Source: Colwellia piezophila ATCC BAA-637 (lineage in GTDB: Bacteria; Pseudomonadota; Gammaproteobacteria; Enterobacterales; Alteromonadaceae). Taken from it: DNA of 64,000 bases. Location: positions 124,001 through 188,000 of the forward strand of contig NZ_KB905164.1 of the NCBI RefSeq assembly GCF_000378625.1, written 5' to 3'. Below, piece by piece: positions 28,390-38,229 of the stretch. The notes beneath the pieces are model-generated. The model was not told the DNA's origin and did not search any database. It worked only from the letters and a program-made list of their open reading frames with translations. The first letter of the stretch is position 1. Each line of letters begins with the position of its first letter. The position numbers were made by a program, and so were the translations under genes.

Positions 28390-29121
28390 TTATAAAAACA
28401 GCGCTATTTCTTCTACAGTTAATTCGCGCCACTCGCCTGGGGCTAAATCACCCAACATGATTTCCCCTATCTGCTCTCTATGTAAGCCCACTACCCTATT
28501 ACCCACCGCAGCAAACATACGTTTTACTTGATGGTATTTACCTTCCGTAATGGTCAGTAACACTTCACTCTTATAACACTCGTCATCAACCAATTCAGCT
28601 GTGGCAACCCGTTTTAAATGTGCCGGTCGGGTTAAAGAGTCCTCACCTTGCAGTTGTAGACCTTGCTCAAATTTAGCGATCAAATCCACTAGATTTTCAT
28701 CAGGAATCTCATGACGTAACCATACCCGGTAGGTCTTTTGGCACTGTTTTTTCGGTGAGATAACATTATGCGACCAACGACCGTCATCAGTGATTAACAC
28801 TAAACCTGTGGTATCGGCATCTAAACGCCCCGCTATATGTAAGTCAAAGGCTTTGTCGACCTCAAGGAAATTAAGCACTGAGGGATAAACTTCATCAACA
28901 TTTGAGCAGATACTATCGACGACTTTATGCAAAATATAATAGCGTGAGCCACGTGCAGTTAGCGCTTGGCCGCCAATAGTAATGGTATTATTTTCATGTA
29001 CCTGCATAGCAGCATTTTTGGCAACGTCCCCATTAACCCGGACCTCTCCGTTTTTAAGCACTTTCTTGGCTTCGGTTCGGGTCAGTTCTGTACTTTTACA
29101 AATGAATTTATCTAGGCGCAT
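28390..29121 (-). CDS. rsuA: 16S rRNA pseudouridine synthase, RsuA type
   Basis: 243 residues. An N-terminal S4 RNA-binding domain (MRLDKFICKSTELTRTEAKK) is followed by the catalytic motif AGRLDADTTGLVLITDDG with the essential Asp and a C-terminal KYHQVKRMFAAVGNRV. RsuA converts U516 of 16S rRNA to pseudouridine; this site is inferred from family. ATG at 29121 starts right at the S4 domain. A start at 29172 would add 17 atypical residues. Confidence 0.88.
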   Translation of the reverse strand: MRLDKFICKSTELTRTEAKKVLKNGEVRVNGDVAKNAAMQVHENNTITIGGQALTARGSRYYILHKVVDSICSNVDEVYPSVLNFLEVDKAFDLHIAGRLDADTTGLVLITDDGRWSHNVISPKKQCQKTYRVWLRHEIPDENLVDLIAKFEQGLQLQGEDSLTRPAHLKRVATAELVDDECYKSEVLLTITEGKYHQVKRMFAAVGNRVVGLHREQIGEIMLGDLAPGEWRELTVEEIALFL

Positions 29122-29311
29122 ATTAGCTAGCAAAGCCTTACAGTCAATGAAATACAGCGCCATTATCCCCATTGTTAATCAACAAGCAATAGCAATTAGT
29201 AATAACTTATCTTTTTGGCAAACCAAATGCTTATTAATAACAGAAAAAACAAAGGCATGGTGATAAGAAAAACTGTTATCATCAATCATACTTTGTTAAA
29301 AGGGGCTTTAC

Positions 29312-32300
29312 ATGTTTAAGTTTATGCCAAAGCTATCACAGAAGACCATTCGCTTTACTGTGGTCAGTATTTTCATTTTAGCGACTGTCATAACCGCCAC
29401 TATTGCCATTAGTTTGCAATACCACTTTAGCAAAAATATGGCGACCGAAGCGGCCAGCCAACTCTTCTCATTATCCAGTCAAAAAACCCAAGAGCATTTA
29501 CAGGCACTTGATCAAAGGGCTAAAAATATTACAGGCATGTTTGCTAAATTTGCCGATCTAGTTGAAGACAATGAAGTAAATGATACTGTCGGACCTGTAT
29601 TTGCTGAAATGCTAAAGAACAATAGCGACTTTTATGCGGTATATATTGGTTTTGGCAATGGTGATTTTTATGAACTTATCAATTTGGATGCTAGTCCAGA
29701 AATTCGCGCACAAATTGATGCCTCATTTACTGATAGATGGGTTACCGTGGCAATTAGCGGCAAAAATGCTAATCGAAAGCGAGTATTTAGTTACCTCAAT
29801 GATGACTTGACCATTCGTTTAAGCCGTGAAGAAAACAGTAATTATAATGCCAGTGTTCGGCCCTGGTATGTAAACGCTAAACTTGGTGAGGTTTATAAAA
29901 CCAAGCCTTATATGTTCCAGCATTTACAAGCCCCTGGACAAACCTATTCAGCTAAAATACCCAACTCTGATGCTGTACTCGCGGTAGATATTGCCTTGTC
30001 TTCTATTGACCAATATCTTACTAAACAAGGGTTAGCGAACGACGGGCATATAGATAAAGAAATTTATTTGTTTCAAAAATCGGGAGAAATAATTTCAACT
30101 AATCAGGCCAAGTCGACCAGTAACAATGCCATTAAAGTGGATAAACTCGCCCTTAACGACGCACAAAGACAACTGATAGAAAATACCGGGATATTAAAAG
30201 TATCTAATGAAACTGATTGGGCCCCCATCGACTTTTCCATATCCGGGCAACCTAAAGGTTATAGCATTGAGGTGCTTGCACTTATCTCAAAAATGACCGG
30301 ATTAACGTTTGAATATACTAACGGCTTTACTTGGCCAGAATTAGTCAGCGGCTTCGAGAACGGTAACATAGATATGCTTCAGCCCGTTTTTAAAACGGAT
30401 GACAATGACAAAAGAGGCATTTTCTCTAAAAGCTTTGTTGATTTACCTTTCGCGATTATCACTCAACCTAATACCCCAGTAATTAGTCATATTAATCAAT
30501 TGCAGGGTAAAAACTTAGCTATTCCGCAAGGCTGGTCAATTATTCATACCATAAAGCAAAATTTCCCGAGTATAACTATTATTGAATACCCATCGAGTAA
30601 GGCGGTATTACTGGCAATATCCTCGGGGGAAGTATTTGCAGGCCTTGATAATGAAGTGATTTTTCGCTACACCCAAAAGCAGTTTTTCATTGACTCTATT
30701 CAATACCATTTGGCTGCTGACTTTGCACCCGCGAACTTGACTAGTTCATTACATTTTATGTTACATGGCTCACAAAGCGATTTAATGACTATTATCAATT
30801 TGGCCATTGATACGATATCAACCAAACAAAAAAACAGGCTAAAACAGAAATGGTTTACCGCCAGCAATAAGCAAAAAATCGAGGTGAAAAAAGGGGTTGT
30901 GCCTTATGAAGCGTTAATTGAACTTACAAATAATGCCGGCCTTTACCGGCAACTTGTGCCATTAGTGGTCAATGATGCTGAACACTTCATTTATTTAACA
31001 CCGACCAATCAAAGTGAAACTGAGTTTTTGGCCATTGTAGTACCCAGCGATACTATTTTCGCCACCAGTACTGCAAAAGTTAAATTATCAATCATCATCA
31101 CCGCTATTTGTTTATTACTTATTCTTCCGGTCAGTTGGCTTTTTTCCAGCCCTATAGTCAAACCGATAAAGTTACTGGCGATTGAGAATGATAAAATTAA
31201 AAATCGTCAATACGATGCCGTGAAACGTATCCCAACGAATATTAAAGAGATTGACGAATTAGCCACTTCCTTAGTGGACATGTCCGTTGCCATCAAAGAT
31301 CATGAATTAAAACAACAAGAGCTTATGGACTCTTTTATCCAGTTAATTGCCCAGACCATAGATGATAAGTCTGCTTATACAGGTGGTCACTGTAACCGAG
31401 TGCCTGAGCTTGGCTTAATGCTAATTGATGAAGTTGTTAAAGATACTGATACTTTTAAACACTTTTCATTCAAGTCAGATGACGAATACCGAGAGTTTAA
31501 AATTTCGGCTTGGCTACATGATTGCGGTAAAATTATTACCCCCGAACATATTGTGGATAAAGGCAGTAAGCTCGAAACTATTTATAACCGTATCCACGAA
31601 GTAAGAATGCGTTTTGAAGTATTATGGCGTGATGCCGAAATTCATTATTACCAAGCACTTATTACCAGCCCAGAGCAACAACAATTATTGCAGCAAAAGT
31701 TAGCTGAGCAACAAGCACAATTATCAGCAGACTTTGCTTTTGTTGCCAATACCAATGTTGGTGGCGAGTTTATGGCTGAAGAGAAGGTTGAGCGGTTACA
31801 CCTTATCGCGCAGCAAACTTGGCAACGAAATTTTGATGATAACTTAGGCTTATCTCCCGTGGAAGAGTTACATTTAGCGCAACATAACGAGCGCCAAGGT
31901 AATATCGCGGCCCCGACGCTGCCAGTAACCGAGCAATTATTAACCGATAAAGCAGAACATATTATACCGAGAACTAAACAAATAGCCTTTGATGAAAAAT
32001 TCGCCATTAAAGTGTCCGTGCCGGAGCATCAGGCAAATTTAGGTGAGTTATATAACTTATCTATCTCACGGGGCACCTTAACGACAGAAGACCGCTATAT
32101 CATTAATGAACACATTATCGGTACGATAAAGATGTTGGACCAATTGCCCTTCCCGCCTGAGCTAGCCAATGTGCCTAAATACGCTTCAACTCACCATGAA
32201 ACCTTGATAGGTACCGGTTACCCTAGGCGACTAACGGCTGACGACTTAACCATCCCTGAAAGAGTATTAGTGATTGCTGATATTTTTGAAGCGCTGACCG

Positions 32301-32500
32301 CTGCAGATAGGCCCTATAAAAAGGCTAAACCATTAAGTGTCGCGATTAATATTTTACATAAATTCGCCGTAGACCAGCATATTGACATCGACTTATTCGA
32401 GCTATTTTTAACCTCGGGGACTTATTTAGCTTATGCGAAGAAATATATGAAAACTGAACAAATTCACCAGGTGGATATCAGTCAATACCTGCGTAAATAA
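29312..32500 (+). CDS. Membrane sensor with Cache-like, SBP_bac_3 and HD-GYP domains
   Basis: 1062 residues. A membrane helix (about 14-36) is followed by a Cache-like extracellular part, with RPWYVNAKLGEVYKTKPY near 190. A type-3 solute-binding module spans about 293-515 (ILKVSNETDWAPIDF to KQKWF). A second membrane helix (about 590-612) leads to a HAMP-like linker. The HD-GYP domain has DDKSAYTGGHCNRV, the HD pair in WLHDCGK (His736-Asp737), HHE (961-963) and GTGYP. HD-GYP enzymes degrade cyclic di-GMP. About 225 residues separate HD from HHE, far more than usual, owing to a Gln/Glu-rich insert. ATG follows AAGGGG. Confidence 0.85.
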   Translation: MFKFMPKLSQKTIRFTVVSIFILATVITATIAISLQYHFSKNMATEAASQLFSLSSQKTQEHLQALDQRAKNITGMFAKFADLVEDNEVNDTVGPVFAEMLKNNSDFYAVYIGFGNGDFYELINLDASPEIRAQIDASFTDRWVTVAISGKNANRKRVFSYLNDDLTIRLSREENSNYNASVRPWYVNAKLGEVYKTKPYMFQHLQAPGQTYSAKIPNSDAVLAVDIALSSIDQYLTKQGLANDGHIDKEIYLFQKSGEIISTNQAKSTSNNAIKVDKLALNDAQRQLIENTGILKVSNETDWAPIDFSISGQPKGYSIEVLALISKMTGLTFEYTNGFTWPELVSGFENGNIDMLQPVFKTDDNDKRGIFSKSFVDLPFAIITQPNTPVISHINQLQGKNLAIPQGWSIIHTIKQNFPSITIIEYPSSKAVLLAISSGEVFAGLDNEVIFRYTQKQFFIDSIQYHLAADFAPANLTSSLHFMLHGSQSDLMTIINLAIDTISTKQKNRLKQKWFTASNKQKIEVKKGVVPYEALIELTNNAGLYRQLVPLVVNDAEHFIYLTPTNQSETEFLAIVVPSDTIFATSTAKVKLSIIITAICLLLILPVSWLFSSPIVKPIKLLAIENDKIKNRQYDAVKRIPTNIKEIDELATSLVDMSVAIKDHELKQQELMDSFIQLIAQTIDDKSAYTGGHCNRVPELGLMLIDEVVKDTDTFKHFSFKSDDEYREFKISAWLHDCGKIITPEHIVDKGSKLETIYNRIHEVRMRFEVLWRDAEIHYYQALITSPEQQQLLQQKLAEQQAQLSADFAFVANTNVGGEFMAEEKVERLHLIAQQTWQRNFDDNLGLSPVEELHLAQHNERQGNIAAPTLPVTEQLLTDKAEHIIPRTKQIAFDEKFAIKVSVPEHQANLGELYNLSISRGTLTTEDRYIINEHIIGTIKMLDQLPFPPELANVPKYASTHHETLIGTGYPRRLTADDLTIPERVLVIADIFEALTAADRPYKKAKPLSVAINILHKFAVDQHIDIDLFELFLTSGTYLAYAKKYMKTEQIHQVDISQYLRK

Positions 32501-32541
32501 TCAAAAAGGTGTTCAAAATGGTACCTAGCCCTATAAAAAAA

Positions 32542-32581
32542 CCCGCACTCCCTGAGCCATTCAACGGCTAGGAAATGCGGG
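32542..32581. terminator. Bidirectional terminator between the HD-GYP gene and the L16 oxygenase gene
   Basis: Outer stem CCCGCA/TGCGGG with inner AGCC/GGCT, preceded by an A-run and followed by ATTT. It lies between two convergent genes. Confidence 0.75.
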
Positions 32582-32636
32582 ATTTAAACAGTTATTAAAC
32601 TAAGTAAAAAACTAAGTGTGTTCTGATTTTTATTGC

Positions 32637-33788
32637 CTATTCGGCCTCAGATAAATACCAATAACCTTGGTTAAGTAACTCGGTTACTAGCTCAATAAAC
32701 GCCGCATTATGGCTCCAATCACTAAGTTCATCGGGTAATAACAGGACCTGATTGCATAGTAATTTTACCCCGTTAGCTATCTCAGCTGAAAATTCTAATT
32801 CGCTGCCATTGATATAACACAGACCTTGGTCAATGGTATCTTCAAAGTAGAATGCACGTAAGCCGCCTAAGCGTTTAATCGCATGGCTGTGAAGTAAGTT
32901 ACTGACTTCGGTGAGTGCAAACGGCTCATCTGGTAATAAAGTATCTAATTCATGTTTGGCCGTTGTTAGAAACTGACCGGTGAAGCGTTTGAAGCTTTTA
33001 TCATCATCAAGTAAGCTTTGCAATTGCGACTTAATGCTGGCGTAATCATTATTGCTCACTTCTCCACTTTGACTGACAACTTGCCTATTCGGGTCTTCAA
33101 GTAGCTGACTGCCTTGTTCGCTATCAATGAGATGATCAGCAAATGCACTCAGCACACTTACCGCTGAATTCGCGCGAAAACCAACAGAAAAGCTCATTGA
33201 TGTATCAAGTGATATGCCTTCATGGGGGAAACCTGGCGGAATATATAAGATATCGCCCGCTTCTAATACTTCATCAATGATAGCGTCGAATGGCTCAACA
33301 TGTAATAACGCTTCATGTGCAGCAAATTCCACATGCTCGCCGCGGTCGCCCACGCGCCAATGACGCTTACCTGAGCCTTGGCATATGAAAGTATCATAGT
33401 TATCCATATGTGGCCCAACACTGCCTCCAGGCATGGCAAAACTTGCCATTAGATCATCTAAACGCCAATGAGGCAGAAAGCGGAATGCTTCGATGATTTC
33501 AGCTGCTTCTTCAGAGTAGTTATCAAGCGCTTGAATCACTAGAGACCAGTTTTCATTACCTAAATGCTCATAACTTTCAAAGGGACCAAATGACGCTTGC
33601 CATTGTCCGTCTTTTTTGTGGACCAAGCGCGACTCTATTTCTTCTTCCATCGCAATGCCGGCCAACTCATCAGCCGCTATGGGATCAACAAATTCTTTAA
33701 AGCCCTGGCGAATAACGACCGGTTTTTTTTGCCAATATTCATCTAAGAATTCTTGCTGAGTCATTTCTTTTAAGTTTAAGGTATACAT
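32637..33788 (-). CDS. roxA: JmjC/cupin 50S ribosomal protein L16 arginine hydroxylase (RoxA/YcfD-like)
   Basis: 383 residues. The double-stranded beta-helix core has the iron ligands in VGPHMDNYDTFICQG (His-x-Asp) and PPGFPHEGIS (distal His), with the preceding motif FRFLPHWRLDDLMASFA. E. coli YcfD hydroxylates an arginine of ribosomal protein L16 using 2-oxoglutarate and oxygen. The C-terminal winged-helix-like part is present (VSNLLHSHAIKRLGG). Substrate is inferred from family. Single gene, ATG at 33788. Confidence 0.87.
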   Translation of the reverse strand: MYTLNLKEMTQQEFLDEYWQKKPVVIRQGFKEFVDPIAADELAGIAMEEEIESRLVHKKDGQWQASFGPFESYEHLGNENWSLVIQALDNYSEEAAEIIEAFRFLPHWRLDDLMASFAMPGGSVGPHMDNYDTFICQGSGKRHWRVGDRGEHVEFAAHEALLHVEPFDAIIDEVLEAGDILYIPPGFPHEGISLDTSMSFSVGFRANSAVSVLSAFADHLIDSEQGSQLLEDPNRQVVSQSGEVSNNDYASIKSQLQSLLDDDKSFKRFTGQFLTTAKHELDTLLPDEPFALTEVSNLLHSHAIKRLGGLRAFYFEDTIDQGLCYINGSELEFSAEIANGVKLLCNQVLLLPDELSDWSHNAAFIELVTELLNQGYWYLSEAE

Positions 33789-33892
33789 AGTGTTCTCATT
33801 GGTCTCTTTTAATTACTTTATCGACTTAGGCTGCTGTAGTTTTCGTGAACATTAAGCTAGTGGCATGCCTGAGTATTATCGGTGGCTATGGT

Positions 33893-33948
33893 TAGTTAAC
33901 CTGAGCTCTGGATAAGAAATATTCATTAACCAGAGTGCAGGTTAGTTA
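33893..33948. repeat. Compact copy of the dispersed palindromic repeat, overlapping the kdsB stop
   Basis: A 56-bp element with inverted 19-base arms (33893-33911 and 33930-33948, 15 of 19 paired). It matches the split copy at 4574-4780. The kdsB TAA stop (33946-33948) is the outer edge of the element, and the hairpin could serve as its transcript end. Confidence 0.8.
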
Positions 33949-34785
33949 GGTTAAGCTGGCAGCATAGGCTCTAGCTTTGGCTAAATCTTCTGGCGTATCT
34001 ACGCCTTCTACCGGTACATGGCTATTGGCCACGGCAACATGAATTCGTTCACCTTGATATAAAACTCTTAACTGCTCAAGGGCTTCGACTTGTTCTAATT
34101 CACTTGTTGGCCAATTAACATAATCTTTAATAAAACCAGCACGGTAAGCATAAATGCCGACATGTCGTAAGTAAAAATCACCTATGGCGCGAATATCTGT
34201 TTGGGTATTAGCATCAGACGTTAAAAAACGCTCTCTATCATAAGGGATAGTTGCGCGAGAAAAATACAAAGCATAACCGTCTTTATCCAGTATCACTTTA
34301 ACGGCATTCGGGTTAAACGCTTCTTCAACACTGTTAATCTTAATTGCCAATGTTGACATGCGGGCTTTATTGCTGATTTGTTGCTGGTTAGCTAAATTAT
34401 TTGCTACTTGAGCGATATTTTCTGGCGGAATAAATGGCTCATCCCCTTGCACGTTAACAATGATTTCATCATCACTAAATTGATATATTGCCATCACTTC
34501 TGCTAGCCGTTCAGTGCCCGACTGATGATCAGCACGCGTTTTGCACACCTCTGCGCCAAAGCCACTGACCACGGCAGCGACCTCATCATTATCCGTCGCG
34601 ACAATCACTTGGCGGGCACCACTTAACAATGCTTTTTCAACAACCCATTGGATCATCGGTTTGCCATGGATATCCGCTAATACTTTACCGGGTAGGCGTG
34701 ATGATTGATATCGAGCAGGAATAACGACAACAAAATCTGCACAAGCTGATGGGGCATCACTAACCGAGCCTTCACGAAAAGACAT
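33946..34785 (-). CDS. kdsB: CMP-Kdo synthetase (3-deoxy-manno-octulosonate cytidylyltransferase)
   Basis: 279 residues. The nucleotide-binding start [21 protein letters not shown] is followed by [31 protein letters not shown] and [14 protein letters not shown], all KdsB motifs. It couples Kdo to CMP for lipopolysaccharide inner-core synthesis in the cytoplasm. About 16 extra N-terminal residues precede the fold. Start ATG 34785 is two bases after the ycaR stop, so the two are translationally coupled. Last gene of msbA-lpxK-ycaR-kdsB. Confidence 0.95.
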   Translation of the reverse strand: MSFREGSVSDAPSACADFVVVIPARYQSSRLPGKVLADIHGKPMIQWVVEKALLSGARQVIVATDNDEVAAVVSGFGAEVCKTRADHQSGTERLAEVMAIYQFSDDEIIVNVQGDEPFIPPENIAQVANNLANQQQISNKARMSTLAIKINSVEEAFNPNAVKVILDKDGYALYFSRATIPYDRERFLTSDANTQTDIRAIGDFYLRHVGIYAYRAGFIKDYVNWPTSELEQVEALEQLRVLYQGERIHVAVANSHVPVEGVDTPEDLAKARAYAASLT

Positions 34786-34787
34786 CG

Positions 34788-34985
34788 TTAGCTACCTTGC
34801 TCAGTAGACTGGCTCGAGGTAATTTCACGTGCTTCACCTTCAAGTAAAACGGGAATATCTTTCTCGATGCTATAAGCAAGGCGATCAAAATGACAAATCA
34901 GCTCTTGTGCTGCTTTGTCATAATCTAACTTACCTTTACATACTGGACAGGCAAGGATTTCCATTAATTTTGTATCAAAAGCCAT
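34788..34985 (-). CDS. ycaR: Trm112-like YcaR family protein
   Basis: 65 residues. MDFDTK-like start ([20 protein letters not shown]) with one CPxC pair, then [20 protein letters not shown], as in the UPF0434/Trm112 family. It is conserved between lpxK and kdsB in gammaproteobacteria; its molecular role there is not settled. Confidence 0.92.
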   Translation of the reverse strand: MAFDTKLMEILACPVCKGKLDYDKAAQELICHFDRLAYSIEKDIPVLLEGEAREITSSQSTEQGS

Positions 34986-35002
34986 GTTAACTTCTCTTTA
35001 GT

Positions 35003-35090
35003 TAGTTCTTTAAATAATTATTTGTTTAGTACTTTAAATCGTTCATTAGCTAGTGCTTAAATAGTGCTTTAAATAGTACTTTAGCTGATT
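35003..35090. repeat. Degenerate TAGTNCTTTAAAT repeats between lpxK and ycaR
   Basis: Variants such as TAGTACTTTAAAT, AGTGCTTTAAATAG and TAGTACTTTAG occur about six times in a 107-bp spacer inside the lipid A operon. No gene or clear signal was seen. Confidence 0.6.
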
Positions 35091-35092
35091 CT

Positions 35093-36130
35093 TTAAGTGA
35101 TGTTCGTTACCGCTTTTACTTTATCGAGTAATAACTGCAGCTCTGCGTCATTAAAGGTTGCATTGACGGGCAAATACCACCAATTACCTTGGCAAAAATC
35201 GCGACATTTAACTGCATCTTTTTCGGTCATTAATAGCGGTATATTTCCATCAAATCCCTTAAAATCATTAAGGATAAAGCGGTGATGATCAACAAAGCTT
35301 TGTTGCTCAACAATATTAATTTTATTAACTTTTAAGGTATCGAAAAATCGTTGTGGCGCGCCAATACCGGCAATAGCATTAACCGAACCATGTAAGACAA
35401 TAAAGTCATCAATGCTAATACACGCACCGGTTTGTATGTTACACAGCTCTACTGCAGACAGTGACATTTGCGCACACGGGTAATTATTACCTCGACTACT
35501 CCTTTGATAATCCGCTGCTACTTCGCCATTATAAATAACTAAATCACTATAAGGCAAACGCCACTGGCCTTCTCGTAATGGGCCTGCCGGTAATAATAGT
35601 CCATTACCAAACAGTCGCTTTCCATCGACGATGATCAGCTCTATATCGCGCTGTAACCGATAGTGTTGTAGGCCATCATCACTTATTATGATGTCACAGC
35701 CTTTGGCAATGAGTAACTCTGCGCTAGCAATGCGATCACTGCCCACAGCCACAGCCACCTGACAGCGTTGTTGAATAAGTATTGGCTCATCACCCGCCTC
35801 AGCGGCAGTTGAACTTGAGTCAAGCAAATAAGGGTAGTGTTCTGCCTGGCCGCCATAACCGCGGGAAATCACTCCAGGTGTTAAGCCTAATGAACGGCTC
35901 AGCTCAACCAGGTAAATAACCATAGGCGTTTTACCATTACCGCCGACGCCGATATTGCCAACCACTATAACCGGTTTACTTAACTTCACTGACTTGCTTA
36001 AGCCTAGTTTAAAACTGAGCCGCCTTAAAGAACTGAGCAGCCCAAAAAGAGCAGACACTGGTAATAATAATGGTACTAACAACCACTTTGCCGGGTGGTT
36101 ATTAAACCAAACCTTTTCAATTAAGCGCAT
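35093..36130 (-). CDS. lpxK: Tetraacyldisaccharide 4'-kinase
   Basis: 345 residues. A membrane-associated N-terminus (WLLVPLLLPVSALFGLLSSL) is followed by the P-loop VGNIGVGGNGKTPM, GVISRGYGG, ISDDGLQHYRLQRDIEL and FVDHHRF. It phosphorylates lipid A disaccharide at the inner membrane. Start ATG is 12 bases after the msbA stop. Confidence 0.95.
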   Translation of the reverse strand: MRLIEKVWFNNHPAKWLLVPLLLPVSALFGLLSSLRRLSFKLGLSKSVKLSKPVIVVGNIGVGGNGKTPMVIYLVELSRSLGLTPGVISRGYGGQAEHYPYLLDSSSTAAEAGDEPILIQQRCQVAVAVGSDRIASAELLIAKGCDIIISDDGLQHYRLQRDIELIIVDGKRLFGNGLLLPAGPLREGQWRLPYSDLVIYNGEVAADYQRSSRGNNYPCAQMSLSAVELCNIQTGACISIDDFIVLHGSVNAIAGIGAPQRFFDTLKVNKINIVEQQSFVDHHRFILNDFKGFDGNIPLLMTEKDAVKCRDFCQGNWWYLPVNATFNDAELQLLLDKVKAVTNIT

Positions 36131-36142
36131 ATTTATTATGGC

Positions 36143-37948
36143 CTATTCAAACTGGAAGCTATGTAACTGAGCATAGGCACCTTGTTTGGCAAGTAAACTT
36201 TGATGAGTTCCCTGTTCAACAATCTTGCCTTGGTCCATAACAATAATTTTATCGGCATTTTCGATAGTCGATAAACGATGGGCAATAACGATTGAGGTTC
36301 TATTTTTCTGCAATGCTTGCAAAGCATCTTGAATATGGCGTTCAGATTCAGTATCTAAGGCACTGGTCGCTTCATCTAGAATTAAAAAAGGTGCATCGCA
36401 TAATAAAGCACGAGCTATAGCGACACGTTGACGCTGACCGCCAGAAAGTAGAGCACCATTTTCACCGATATTGGTGTCGAGGCCATGCTCCATCTGCTCA
36501 GCAAATTCCATCACATGGGCACCTTTTGCTGCCGCGGTAATTTCAGCGACCGTGGCTTCAGGTTTACCGTAAGCAATGTTATTTGCCAAGGTATCATTAA
36601 ACAAGACCACCTGTTGAGATACATAAGAAAATTGCTTGCGTAAGTCTTTTAATTTAAATTGCTCTATATTAGTGTCATCAATTAATATCTCGCCGCTCGT
36701 TGCATCGTAGAAACGTAATAAAAGCGAGCTAGCGGTTGATTTACCACTGCCGGATCGCCCTACTAACGCTAAGGTTTCACCCGGCGATAAGTCAAATGTC
36801 ACATCGCTTAACGCCAATTTTTTTTCTTGCTTGGCATTGGTCGCTTTATTGTTGGTGCCGTAAGAAAAATCAACATGCTTAAAAGACAAAGCACCAGAAG
36901 CTTTAGTTAATGTTTTAACGCCATTATCTTTTTCTTTTTCATGGTCGAGTATCGAAAAGATACTGACACAAGCGGCCATACCTTGTTGAAATTCGCTATT
37001 TACATTAGTCAGCATTTTTAACGGTCTAAGAAGCATCGTCATATAGGTGATAACACTGACAAAAGTACCTGGTGATATTTCTTCACTTAAGGTATCTGAG
37101 CTGATGGCATAAAACACAAAAGCTAAGGCAAATGAGGCTATCACTTGGATAATAGGCACACTGGCTGAACGTGTGGCCTGCATCTTCATCCTTTGCTGAC
37201 GATTATGTTTGTTAATCTTGGCAAAACGGGAAAATTCTCGTGGTTGACCGCCAAAGGTTAATACCACTTTATGGCCATTAAAGGTTTGCTCTGCGGCCGT
37301 GGTCACTTCCCCCATTGCGCCTTGAATGCTTTTACTGACTTTACGAAACCGTTTTGATACTACACTGACAATCACGGCAATTACCGGGGTTATCAGCAGA
37401 AAAATCACTGATAATTGCCAACTCATATAAAACATTAAAACCAATAAGCCAATAACAAAAGCGCTCTGTTGAACCATCACAAGAATGGACTTGCTGACAG
37501 AGTTCAACACTTGTTCGGTATCGAAGGTAATTTTGGATATCAGTGAGCCGGTTGATTGCTGATCATGAAAAGCCACCGGCATCGACATAATATGCTCAAA
37601 AAGCTGCTGTCGTAAGTCGGCAACAACATTATTACCTACCCAAGCGAGGCAATAATTAGCAATAAAATGCGCTATGCCACGAATAATAAAGGCAGCAATA
37701 ATGAACAATGGTGCCCATTTCATAAAGCTAGCATTGGCGCCAGCGAGGCCTTCATCAACGAGGGGCTGTAATTTTGATAAGAAATACACATCAATGGCAG
37801 CATAACCAAGCATACCTATAATCGCGGCAACAAAACCTAACTTATAGGGCTTTGCGTAGCTAACCAGGCGCTTAAAGTTTTGCCATGATGTTGCTTGACT
37901 TGAATCTGGGAAAGACGTTACGGCTAACTTTTCTGAAGATGATGCCAT
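36143..37948 (-). CDS. msbA: Lipid A/phospholipid flippase, ABC transporter MsbA
   Basis: 601 residues: six-helix membrane domain, then an ATPase with Walker A LVGRSGSGKST, signature LSGGQRQRVAIARAL, Walker B LILDEATSALD and H-loop IVIAHRLST. It is a half-transporter working as a homodimer that flips core-lipid A across the inner membrane. First in msbA-lpxK-ycaR-kdsB. ATG at 37948. Confidence 0.95.
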   Translation of the reverse strand: MASSSEKLAVTSFPDSSQATSWQNFKRLVSYAKPYKLGFVAAIIGMLGYAAIDVYFLSKLQPLVDEGLAGANASFMKWAPLFIIAAFIIRGIAHFIANYCLAWVGNNVVADLRQQLFEHIMSMPVAFHDQQSTGSLISKITFDTEQVLNSVSKSILVMVQQSAFVIGLLVLMFYMSWQLSVIFLLITPVIAVIVSVVSKRFRKVSKSIQGAMGEVTTAAEQTFNGHKVVLTFGGQPREFSRFAKINKHNRQQRMKMQATRSASVPIIQVIASFALAFVFYAISSDTLSEEISPGTFVSVITYMTMLLRPLKMLTNVNSEFQQGMAACVSIFSILDHEKEKDNGVKTLTKASGALSFKHVDFSYGTNNKATNAKQEKKLALSDVTFDLSPGETLALVGRSGSGKSTASSLLLRFYDATSGEILIDDTNIEQFKLKDLRKQFSYVSQQVVLFNDTLANNIAYGKPEATVAEITAAAKGAHVMEFAEQMEHGLDTNIGENGALLSGGQRQRVAIARALLCDAPFLILDEATSALDTESERHIQDALQALQKNRTSIVIAHRLSTIENADKIIVMDQGKIVEQGTHQSLLAKQGAYAQLHSFQFE

Positions 37949-38085
37949 TTGTTATGATTACTCGCGTATTTTACATGCTAAAGGGAAAGTGGATAAAACA
38001 TTAACAATACATACTTTTACTATGTTTTTATTAATGAATAAAGTATTTTACCGTGAATTGGCACGACAACCAACAAAAACTACAT

Positions 38086-38109
38086 TATACCAATTTGATT
38101 AAATTTATT
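38086..38109. repeat. Dispersed intergenic 24-mer, copy 1
   Basis: TATACCAATTTGATTAAATT plus TATT recurs at 46252-46275 with one mismatch. It lies in the 281-bp divergence between msbA and the comEC end. Probably part of a genome-wide repeat family. Confidence 0.6.
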
Positions 38110-38229
38110 CCCAACTCAGAGCTGTACTCAATGTTCAATAACAAGGCAAATTTGTTTAGGTCTAGTTACTCTAAGCCACATAAATTTAACGATATTAGTG
38201 GTCATTGAGTAAGCTCCCATAGGGCGAGT

